This document shows positions 54,510-61,390 of a DNA stretch of 64,000 nucleotides, piece after piece. Location: assembly GCF_023115355.1 (NCBI RefSeq), contig NZ_CP096019.1, positions 1,922,001 to 1,986,000 of the forward strand, in the 5' to 3' direction. The notes beneath the pieces were generated by a model that was not told the origin of the DNA, ran no database searches, and was given only the letters and a program-made list of their open reading frames with translations. Within the stretch, counting starts at the first letter, position 1. Each line of letters opens with the position of its first letter. The position numbers were made by a program, and so were the translations under genes. The stretch comes from Halocatena salina (GTDB lineage: Archaea > Halobacteriota > Halobacteria > Halobacteriales > Haloarculaceae).

Positions 54510-54546
54510 CCACCATGGCCGTGCTAGTTGCTGGCACAGTTGAAAA
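54510..54546 (-). repeat. Decayed solo CRISPR repeat
   Basis: The last 18 bases (TTGCTGGCACAGTTGAAA) differ from the array-3 repeat by one base; the first half is eroded apart from ATGGCC. Situated between the zinc microprotein and the CPBP protease gene. Confidence 0.6.
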
Positions 54547-54645
54547 ATGTCAACAACTATGAGGATAAGCGATTCAGGCAGCACGATCAATACGGGGAAC
54601 TCCTCTATAACGCTACCTTCCCGTCTTCAACCTCATCGGAGAGGA

Positions 54646-55404
54646 TTAGAGAAACGGTAGCAGGGTCAGATTCGTCCACGAGAGCGCGTGTACCGTCGCC
54701 ACGACGAGGACACCCTGTGTTCGGTCATAGACCGTGCAGAACACGATACCCTGTGGAAACAGGTACGCGAAGTACGGAACAAGGAACGCAGCACCGCCGC
54801 CGAGTCCGTACAGTCCGTGTGCGAGGGTGAAGCAGACTGAACTGAGGACGATCGCCGTCACCGGATGGAATCCATCGAGCAGGCGTTCTTGGATGAATCC
54901 GCGGAAGAATTGTTCTTCGGCCATCGCTGGAAGGAGATACAACCCGAGAAAGACGAACGGTGCGAGTGACGGCCACGTCATTAACCCGACATCCATACTC
55001 CCAGTTATCGGATCGATTGGTATGCTCATAGTCGTCAAAACCCAAGTCGTCCCTTCGGCAGCGATCTCCAACCCGACAGTCCCCAGAACGACCCACACGA
55101 GATCACGGACGCTCGGACGACTGAACTGGAGGCGGTCCCACCGGCCTGTGAGAAACACGTAGCCCCCCACGAACAGAAAGAATCCGATCTGCGTTGCTTT
55201 CGACACGGCTAGGGAGGAGAAATTTGGGGACACAGGCTCTAGCATCCCTATCACCGTCGGTCGGTAAATCAAGAAGACGAGGAAGCTGAACACTGCACCA
55301 CCGACTGTCAGCCCGAGTGCTTCCACAAGTGCACGGAGTCGTGTGGTCTGCTGGTTGTCGTCGGTGCGACTCAACCGCAGTCTGTCGCGGAGTGTATTCG
55401 ACAT
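54646..55404 (-). CDS. CPBP family intramembrane metalloprotease
   Basis: 252 residues, about seven membrane segments. The CPBP/ABI motifs are AEEQFFRGFIQERL (EExxxR) near residue 163 and FTLAHGLYG near 193, with a third motif HALSWTN at the end. Such proteases can mature prenylated or small peptides, and in bacteria often accompany bacteriocin immunity. Substrate unknown. A Met start at 55404 with a short hydrophilic N-terminus. Confidence 0.85.
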   Translation of the reverse strand: MSNTLRDRLRLSRTDDNQQTTRLRALVEALGLTVGGAVFSFLVFLIYRPTVIGMLEPVSPNFSSLAVSKATQIGFFLFVGGYVFLTGRWDRLQFSRPSVRDLVWVVLGTVGLEIAAEGTTWVLTTMSIPIDPITGSMDVGLMTWPSLAPFVFLGLYLLPAMAEEQFFRGFIQERLLDGFHPVTAIVLSSVCFTLAHGLYGLGGGAAFLVPYFAYLFPQGIVFCTVYDRTQGVLVVATVHALSWTNLTLLPFL

Positions 55405-55607
55405 TCGTGTCTTGGCAACCCTCCGTGCCTACATATTACCTGTAGACCTTTGTCGCCATTTTTTGAGGGTGTGACGCCGTCCATGGAGTGATCTCGTTTC
55501 CCTGTACACCGTCTTCCTCCAACCCGTAACCGGGTGGACGACCGTACAGACAGGACTGCCCTCGCTGAGACAGTAGAGTCAAGTGAGTGAAAAGCCAGCG
55601 AAAACCT

Positions 55608-56267
55608 GTGACAGACCGATCGAGTTCTCTGCTTACACCGGCTCAGCGCGACCGTCTCGGGCGGAATTTCGACGACGTGGATGCGGCGAAACGTCGACGT
55701 GACCAACAGAGGATCCGACAGCGACTCAACGCTGGTATCGAAGATTACGAACTCTTAGCGGAACTCCCTGACCGGCAGTTCGAACTGGCATTCAAGGATC
55801 GTCAGGAAGACCACATCCGCCGGGGGCTTGCCGATGCATATCGGACTCTGGAACGGATTCGCACCGTTCATGAACTCGATCGGGATAAGATCCTCCAATT
55901 GGCGCGTGAACGGGACCGAGATCGAACCGATGACAGCGCTCTCACACTGCGGACACGCGCCGACTGGCGATGCGAATTCGAGGACGAAATCGCGTCCCAA
56001 TATCAGCCAACCCGATGGAAACGGCTCTCTGACGTGCTGCTGAAGATCGGTCTCGCACTACTGATATTTGTCAGCTTCCTCGCTGTTATTGCACCGGATT
56101 TCACGAACGGCCTCGGAAGCATCCCTGGGATCGTGGGTGCGGGCGTTCTGGCGGTGGGACTACTTATCGTTGGCCTTCGTTCGGTGAAATACGACGTTGT
56201 CCCAATGGTGCGAGCTCTTTATGAGGATCCACGGAGATCTCTTCGAACTGTTTGGGAGCAAATGTGA
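55608..56267 (+). CDS. Haloarchaeal coiled-coil membrane protein of unknown function
   Basis: 219 residues from GTG 55608 (VTDRSSSLLTPAQRDRLGR); a GTG at 55587 adds seven residues. The N-terminal half is charged and helical (KRRRDQQRIRQRLNAGIEDYELL), a pattern seen in many haloarchaeal hypothetical proteins often on mobile elements. Two membrane segments follow near residues 140-190 (IGLALLIFVSFLAVI and GIVGAGVLAVGLLIVGL). Function unknown. Confidence 0.62.
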   Translation: MTDRSSSLLTPAQRDRLGRNFDDVDAAKRRRDQQRIRQRLNAGIEDYELLAELPDRQFELAFKDRQEDHIRRGLADAYRTLERIRTVHELDRDKILQLARERDRDRTDDSALTLRTRADWRCEFEDEIASQYQPTRWKRLSDVLLKIGLALLIFVSFLAVIAPDFTNGLGSIPGIVGAGVLAVGLLIVGLRSVKYDVVPMVRALYEDPRRSLRTVWEQM

Positions 56268-56684
56268 AGTGTCACTTGCGGCGCAACGACCTCTCACTAT
56301 TGTGACCGACGGTGAAACAGATCAGAGCGAGGGATACCGGGCCTTGTGAATTGTTCTATGACGCCCTAGTATCCAGCAAATCGCTCCGTGATTTGTGAGA
56401 CAGGGAGGCACTCTGCTTTGAGTTCTGTAGATCCCTGAGTCCTGCATCGCCGCCGAGTCAGACAAACGGACTGTGGCGACCATCCCACAGGATAACGGGA
56501 AACCAGTATTCGAGATCGGTACACGGCGATCCCACCACCGTTGCATTCGGTCGATAACACAACGATGGGCAGCAATGGCTCTGTTGAAGATCTCAGTAAC
56601 TCGACGCCTGTGTCGCTGCAACAGCGGTTAGGTAGTCCGCGACCTAATCGGTATAATTACGTTCACTGAAGGACCCGTTCGGTT
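56268..56684. other. Gene-free stretch, possibly a decayed gene
   Basis: 416 bases with no intact ORF of supported origin. On the minus strand, frames of 70 and 99 codons overlap across 56322-56621, which could be a frameshifted remnant, but I cannot identify a family. The last 40 bases (TAATCGGTATAATTACG) provide the TATA box for the methyltransferase at 56685. Confidence 0.35.
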
Positions 56685-57299
56685 ATGGAGTTCGCCAACC
56701 GAGAGCGAATGTACGGACAGGAGGAGTACTACTGGGGTACGGAGCCAAACGAGATGGCCAAAAAGACGGTGGAACTCGCTCCAGAAACCGAATCTGGTGT
56801 CACGGCGATCGACATTGGTGCTGGCGAAGGTCGGGACGCGGTGTTTTTCGCTGAACACGGATGGAGTGTGTACGCGCTGGAGGTTTCTCCCAACGGGTTG
56901 CTGAAGGCCGAACGCCTCGCAGAGCAGCGCGGGGAGAGCATTCAGACTATTGAAGCGGATGCAAACGACGCCACCCTCCCAGAAACGGTTGACGTGGTTT
57001 ACTCGGCTGGTGCGATTCAGTATATTCGCCCCGAGAATCGGGAACGTCAGTTCGACCATTTCAAGCAGAAGACGGCTTCTGTGGGTGTTCATGCTCTGTT
57101 CGCGTTCGTCGACCACCCCGATGTTCCGACAGCGCCGGACTGGACAGAAAACGAATACTTCTACGCACGAGGTGAGCTGATGGAGTACTATCAGGATTGG
57201 AACGTCATCGAGTTTGAAGAGGTGATCTTTGACGACGAATCGTCTGGAGAATCACACCAACACGCGGCCGAGATACTATTCGTACGGAAACCGAACTAG
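56685..57299 (+). CDS. Class I SAM-dependent methyltransferase (TehB/Tellurite-resistance-like)
   Basis: 204 residues. SAM motif I is AIDIGAGEGRDAVFFAEHGW near residue 42. Motif II is EADANDATLPETVDVVYSAG, and YYWGTEPNEMAKK precedes the core as in TehB-like enzymes. Acceptor unknown. TATA-like TATAATTA at 56652-56659 is about 30 bases from the ATG. Confidence 0.83.
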   Translation: MEFANRERMYGQEEYYWGTEPNEMAKKTVELAPETESGVTAIDIGAGEGRDAVFFAEHGWSVYALEVSPNGLLKAERLAEQRGESIQTIEADANDATLPETVDVVYSAGAIQYIRPENRERQFDHFKQKTASVGVHALFAFVDHPDVPTAPDWTENEYFYARGELMEYYQDWNVIEFEEVIFDDESSGESHQHAAEILFVRKPN

Positions 57300-57431
57300 A
57301 TGGTCTGTACCTGTCCCTTTGACATCTGATACATAAATTACGTACTGTGTGTCTACTGCCGTAATCCTCCGGCCCACAGATGGGATGAAAATTCGTGGAG
57401 GGAACCACTCCTGTCCGTCTTCGGGATCGGC

Positions 57432-57716
57432 TCAGGTGAGGTCGAAGTCGACGCCGTCGGCGATCGTCCGGACTACAGCATCACACAGCTGGCAGTCCGG
57501 AGCACTCACGGCTTCCTCGTTCTCAGTTTCGACACCGATGCGGAGCGCCGAGTCACAGCCACACGCCGGGCATTCGTCGGTCTTCGCCCAGCAGTAACGC
57601 AGGATCGTCTCTTCGATATCATCGACGGTCGCAGACCGTCTGCTTGCGGAACTTCGTTCCTCTCTGCTCGTGAGCGCGTCGGTACCTTCAAGGTCGTTTG
57701 GGTTAGAATCGTACAT
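57432..57716 (-). CDS. Small CxxC/CxxC protein, copy C
   Basis: 94 residues from ATG 57716, almost identical to copy B (MYDSNPNDLEGTDALTSREE, CPACGCDS, CQLCDAVV). DNA differences are mostly at third positions, so the coding sequence appears under selection since the duplication. Likely zinc-binding; function unknown. Confidence 0.72.
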   Translation of the reverse strand: MYDSNPNDLEGTDALTSREERSSASRRSATVDDIEETILRYCWAKTDECPACGCDSALRIGVETENEEAVSAPDCQLCDAVVRTIADGVDFDLT

Positions 57717-57838
57717 GGTCTTTGCCTCTATGTGGAGACCATCTCCGGGTGTCCTGAGCACCCGGCCCCACACGATCCGTGTGGGTACTGTAACGCGTGC
57801 AGCCTCCGATCTCATCGTTGTCCTGTCATATTATAAAA
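57717..57838 (-). promoter_or_regulatory. Promoter and three-hairpin 5' leader of copy C
   Basis: TATA box TTTTATAATAT at 57828-57838. Stem 1: CCCACACG (57767-57774) with CGTGTGGG (57778-57785). Stem 2: CCGGGTG (57745-57751) with CACCCGG (57759-57765). Stem 3: GGTCT (57717-57721) with AGACC (57736-57740), abutting the ATG. Loops differ from copy B while the arms are kept. Confidence 0.68.
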
Positions 57839-58086
57839 CACTAGGTATCGCGTTCGTACTGTCGTCGTAGTGATCTTCATCGGGCGTGTCGTTACTCTGG
57901 AATCGGGTCGCTGTCGATCGGATCCTCCGGTTCACGCCGCCTCGTGGTCGTGCGTCGATCGTATCGGATAGCTATTTGTCATATTCGTCGTGCTATCGGA
58001 GCAGATTAATACTCGTCGCCGGGTGATAGTCGGATCTGGGATGGTTACGAGCGTGTCTAGCTTCGAGAGCGGAGACGGAGCGGTCA

Positions 58087-58123
58087 GTCTGGACGTTTCG
58101 GTGGGTGTGGATACAGTTGAAAG
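58087..58123 (-). repeat. Decayed solo CRISPR repeat
   Basis: About 24 of 37 positions agree with the array-3 repeat, and the end ATACAGTTGAAAG is well kept. Paralogous to 51146-51182 at the end of the duplicated unit. Confidence 0.5.
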
Positions 58124-58203
58124 ATAACAGCAGCGGACTCAACAGAACAAACTTCTGCACGACGAACGTAGAATAAGGTGGCCGGGGGCACCTTGGCTCT
58201 ATC

Positions 58204-58767
58204 TTAGAGCCACCACAGGTCCCGGCCACGGTCCTTCAACCACTCTTTCGCGTCCGGGATGCTCGTCAACTTCACGGTGTCTCGTGCGCCGCCACCAACC
58301 GCGATGACTGGCGCGTCTGTGTCGCGGCCTAACTCGCGGATTAAGTCCTCGAAGCGGTCTTGGTCCGACGATTTGAACCAGTTTTTCACGGTGGCCACTT
58401 GCTTCGAGTGGCTTCCCGTGACCTTTTCTCGTGCGAGCTTTTCCACGATGTCCAGCTTGAGTTCGTCGTTTGCTTTCAGTGAAAGGAGTTCAGATGCACT
58501 CAGACCGAATTCAAGAGGATTATTTTCCGGCTCTGCTTGATTCAACAGGCGATGTTGCTTCTTCTCATCTTTTCGTTCCATCTTTCGGTGGCAGCCAACG
58601 CATAACGTGACCAAATTCTCCGGTTCGTGAGAGCCACCTTCCACACGAGGGATAATATGGTGAACATCCAGTTTCACACCATCTTCGAAACATATCCGGC
58701 ATTTATACCCACCCCGTTCAACAATCTGATTTCGGATCTTTCGCCCCTCCTTACTTCGGAATCTCAT
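58204..58767 (-). CDS. HNH endonuclease
   Basis: 187 residues. The HNH domain is N-terminal: CRICFEDGVKLDVHHIIPR, then NLVTLCVGCHRKME, giving two zinc CxxC pairs and the catalytic HH. The remaining 110 residues (PLEFGLSASELLSLKANDEL and on) contain a helical segment and a GGGARDTVKLTSIPDA patch of unknown role. Could be a free-standing homing, defence or restriction nuclease. Just right of the duplicated unit. Confidence 0.82.
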   Translation of the reverse strand: MRFRSKEGRKIRNQIVERGGYKCRICFEDGVKLDVHHIIPRVEGGSHEPENLVTLCVGCHRKMERKDEKKQHRLLNQAEPENNPLEFGLSASELLSLKANDELKLDIVEKLAREKVTGSHSKQVATVKNWFKSSDQDRFEDLIRELGRDTDAPVIAVGGGARDTVKLTSIPDAKEWLKDRGRDLWWL

Positions 58768-58881
58768 CGATTAGTCAAACGAGCCATAGATGTATAAGAG
58801 AATTGTGGGATTGAGGAATGATCTCTGTTGTTCTCAAACAACACCTTGAATGCTTATATTCGTCGGAACGTATCATGATCT

Positions 58882-59226
58882 ATGGAAACCGAGTGTTACG
58901 CCGAAGGAACAGCATTTGAGGAAGTCCTCGGGAATCGCTTCAAAGTCAAAATCTTGGCCGTCATGCTCGGAGACCACACCTAGGACCTCACCGCTAGCGA
59001 CATCGCGCGCATGGCCGGTATCGAACGATCGACGTTCTACGACCACATCGACACGCTGCTCGACTACGGACTCATCAAGATCACGCGCGACGCTGGCAAC
59101 AGCACGATGTACAAGATCAACAAGGACAGCGAGGCCGCGCAGGCGATCGCAGAGTTCGAATGGAAACTGCTCGACGCCCTCAACGAAGACGGCGAGCCGG
59201 ACGCCCGCGTGGACGAACGCGAGTAG
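58882..59226 (+). pseudogene. Winged-helix regulator interrupted by an in-frame TAG
   Basis: From ATG 58882 (METECYAEGTAFEEVLGNRF) the frame meets TAG at 58981-58983 and continues without shift through DLTASDIARMAGIERSTFYD, a clear helix-turn-helix, to TAG at 59224-59226. One substitution (for example from CAG, GAG or AAG) would explain it. Restart at the internal ATG 59011 gives 71 residues with only part of the DNA-binding helix. The gene ends 55 bases before array 3. Confidence 0.75.
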
Positions 59227-59280
59227 AAGACTATTTTCATATTTTCATCTCGGAAGCACGTTCTCTACAAGGTCTATCGA

Positions 59281-60044
59281 GTTTCAGTGCCTTCATGGCT
59301 GCTGGCACAGTTGAAAGCCAGCCAAGTGGACCTCAGAGAAGCCCGAATGCTCCGTTTCAATGCCTTGGTCGCCGCTGGCACAGTTGAAAGGATGACCAAT
59401 TCCTCGCTCAGTAGTTATCTGAGTCGTTTCAATGCCTTGGTCGCCGCTGGCACAGTTGAAAGATCTCTATCCTCTGGATAAATCATAGATTCACAGGCGT
59501 TTCAATGCCTTGGTCGCCGCTGGCACAGTTGAAAGGGTCGTCGAGATCATGGTCGAAGGTGGAGATGGGCGGTTTCAATGCCTTGGTCGCTGCTGGCACA
59601 GTTGAAAGCTGTTCCTGTTGACTGGTAGTAGTTGCCTGAAATTTCGTTTCAATGCCTTGGTCGCTGCTGGCACAGTTGAAAGACACGAGGTTTTCTTCAG
59701 CGATCTCCCAGAGTCGATGTTTCAATGCCTTGGTCGCTGCTGGCACAGTTGAAAGCGTTGATACGGATACGGCAGCGCGGACGATTGCAGTTTCAATGCC
59801 TTGGTCGCTGCTGGCACAGTTGAAAGCACAAATCCATCGATCCGCGACAGCAACGTGGAGGTGTTTCAATGCCTTGGTCGCTGCTGGCACAGTTGAAAGC
59901 GACGGAGTTCAGAGAGCGCAGAGCCGTCATAACTGTTTCAATGCCTTGGTCGCTGCTGGCACAGTTGAAAGTGACGGCCATTAGCGGTTCGGGCGATCCG
60001 AAGATCCGTTTCAATGCCTTGGTCGCTGCTGGCACAGTTGAAAG
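59281..60044 (-). CRISPR. CRISPR array 3: eleven repeats, ten spacers
   Basis: 37-base repeats start at 59281, 59354, 59426, 59499, 59572, 59646, 59719, 59790, 59863, 59935 and 60008, with spacers of 34-37 bases, all different. The plus-strand form begins GTTTCAATGCCTTGGTCGC and ends CTGGCACAGTTGAAAG; read on the minus strand it ends with ATTGAAAC, the classical repeat end and crRNA handle of type I systems in archaea. The repeat at 59281 is decayed (GTTTCAGTGCCTTCATGGC), marking the old end. Repeats 2-4 have GCCGCTGG and 5-11 GCTGCTGG. The leader is at right. Confidence 0.97.
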
Positions 60045-60175
60045 AGGGGGTAAAAATCCGTGGAGCGATCCAATAAAGCTTTCTCCATCGGTCTCATCGC
60101 CCACCGTCTTCGTGGACTCCCCCTGTACACGGATCTTATAAAGGTCCACGAAGGATAACGGCAACACGTTCCGCA
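60045..60175 (-). promoter_or_regulatory. CRISPR leader with promoter of array 3
   Basis: Contains TATA box CTTTATAAG (60135-60143, minus strand) enclosed by the inverted repeat CTTCGTGGAC (60108-60117) and GTCCACGAAG (60144-60153). An AATAAAGCTTTCTCC tract lies about 30 bases from the first repeat. Start of the pre-crRNA is expected near 60110. The same sequence adjoins the solo repeat at 52134-52265. Confidence 0.8.
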
Positions 60176-60314
60176 TCCGGATTCAGTCCCGCCGGGAGCA
60201 GCGCGCCTCTACCCACAGCATCGCTGCCCATCGGGGTATAGCCACCGATCGCCTACCGCCGAGAACACAACCGGACAGCGAAACCGCCTAACCCGTCCCG
60301 GCGTTAGGCGCGGT

Positions 60315-60851
60315 ATGTTCGAACGCGAGGTAACCGTGCTCCGGCTCGGGCACCGACCGGGGCGCGACGACCGGATGACCACCCACGTCGGTCTCACCGC
60401 CCGGGCGCTCGGAGCCGACCGGGTGGTGCTCTCGACGGACGCCTCCCACTCCCGGGACACCATCACCGACATCACCGACCGGTTCGGCGGCCCGTTCACC
60501 GTCGAAACGACTGACAACCCAAAGCGGCTGGTGAGCAGCTTCGAGGGAACGATCGCGCATTTGACGATGTACGGGCTGCCGGTCCAGTCCGTCGAGGACG
60601 ACCTCCGAGCGACGACCGACCCGCTGCTCGTCGTCGTGGGAGCCGAAAAGGTCCCCTTCGACGTGTACGACCGGGCGGACTTCAACGTCGCCGTCACCAA
60701 CCAACCCCATTCTGAGGTCGCCGGACTCGCCGTCTTCCTCGATCGGCTGTTCGACGGCCGCGAACTCGAACAGGAGTGGACCGACGCCGACCGGCGCGTG
60801 ATTCCAAAAGAAACCGGCAAGAAGGTCGTCCCTACCTCCGACGCCGAGTGA
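60315..60851 (+). CDS. trm56: tRNA (cytidine(56)-2'-O)-methyltransferase, archaeal Trm56
   Basis: 178 residues. It methylates C56 in the T-loop of tRNA. The SPOUT fold is visible with VTVLRLGHRPGRDDRMTTHVG at the N-terminus, the SAM knot LLVVVGAEKVPFDVYDRADFN and VAVTNQPHSEVAGLAVFLDRL. Length and motifs match the archaeal family. Start ATG 60315 follows a GGCGTTAGGCGCGGT leader. Confidence 0.93.
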   Translation: MFEREVTVLRLGHRPGRDDRMTTHVGLTARALGADRVVLSTDASHSRDTITDITDRFGGPFTVETTDNPKRLVSSFEGTIAHLTMYGLPVQSVEDDLRATTDPLLVVVGAEKVPFDVYDRADFNVAVTNQPHSEVAGLAVFLDRLFDGRELEQEWTDADRRVIPKETGKKVVPTSDAE

Positions 60852-61045
60852 GCGCTCCGACCATGAACACGGTCTCTTACGGCGCTCGATCCGGATCCCG
60901 GAGCCGGTAACCGACGCAAGCTGTCGGACCCGCTGGAAACGACCAATCACGCTAGCTATCATTTTCCGTACGCGACGACCTCTCGGAGGACATACTTTCA
61001 CGGGAACTAACAACAGGGGATATCATTCTATTCCAACAGCTATTT

Positions 61046-61091
61046 AACTGACTGGACAGTCAGTTATGATACGGGCTGACTGGACGGTCAG
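61046..61091 (+). promoter_or_regulatory. Two TetR-type palindromes before the small ORF/MATE operon
   Basis: AACTGACTGGACAGTCAGTT (61046-61065) is a 9-base inverted repeat around GA. CTGACTGGACGGTCAG (61076-61091) repeats the half-sites with one mismatch. Centres are 28 bases apart. Such sites fit TetR/QacR-like repressors controlling exporters. No tetR gene is next to it in the window. Confidence 0.65.
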
Positions 61092-61111
61092 TTTCTACTT
61101 ACTAATAATAC

Positions 61112-61390
61112 ATGACTGACGAGACGACTGACGAACTCGAAGGGGTGGCCAACCTGGCGTGGTCCACACGCCGGCGAAGGGCGCTCCGTATCGACGCAGA
61201 CGAATCGACCGAGAGTTGGGTTACCCCCGAGGAATGTGAGTTCTCGCTTGCATCCCTCGGACGAGGAATCGGCCGGAGCGACAGCGCGGGTGTTTCCTAT
61301 CCCACCGGCAACGCCTATCGGCTGTCGTTCAGTGCTGGACGGTCTCACATGGGTAGCGATCCCGTGGCTGTGGAGGTGATCTCGAAGTGA
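61112..61390 (+). CDS. Small protein encoded upstream of the MATE exporter
   Basis: 92 residues, no recognised family (MTDETTDELEGVANLAWSTR). It has a Trp/Arg-rich first third and a mixed C-terminus ending VAVEVISK. Evidence that it is real: it begins 20 bases after the operator and its TGA overlaps the GTG of the MATE gene by 4 bases (GTGA), typical of coupled genes. Confidence 0.5.
   Translation: MTDETTDELEGVANLAWSTRRRRALRIDADESTESWVTPEECEFSLASLGRGIGRSDSAGVSYPTGNAYRLSFSAGRSHMGSDPVAVEVISK

Larger units (their letters stand above)
57431..58144. repeat. Segmental duplication, unit 2 (with 50475-51201)
   Basis: Same order as unit 1: zinc-ribbon gene, three-hairpin leader, TATA box, conserved 250-base non-coding tract and decayed CRISPR repeat. 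The two units share direction and lie 6.9 kb apart. Confidence 0.8.

Noticed and set aside
56322-56627. Transposase remnant
   Set aside because: Overlapping minus-strand frames suggest a frameshifted gene, but I could not match them to an IS family and saw no terminal inverted repeats.
58981-58983. TAG read as pyrrolysine
   Set aside because: TAG is used as an ordinary stop by neighbouring genes (for example at 8022-8024 and 59224-59226), no pylT/pylS is visible, and the protein is not a methylamine methyltransferase.
59160-60141. ORFs through array 3 with the same repeated peptides
   Set aside because: Same cause: the repeat is free of stops in several frames.
46384-60314. Cas genes near the arrays
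   Set aside because: Each ORF was compared by eye with Cas1-Cas8, Cas3, Cas10 and small effectors; the HNH nuclease at 58204 lacks the RuvC parts of Cas9 and is too short.
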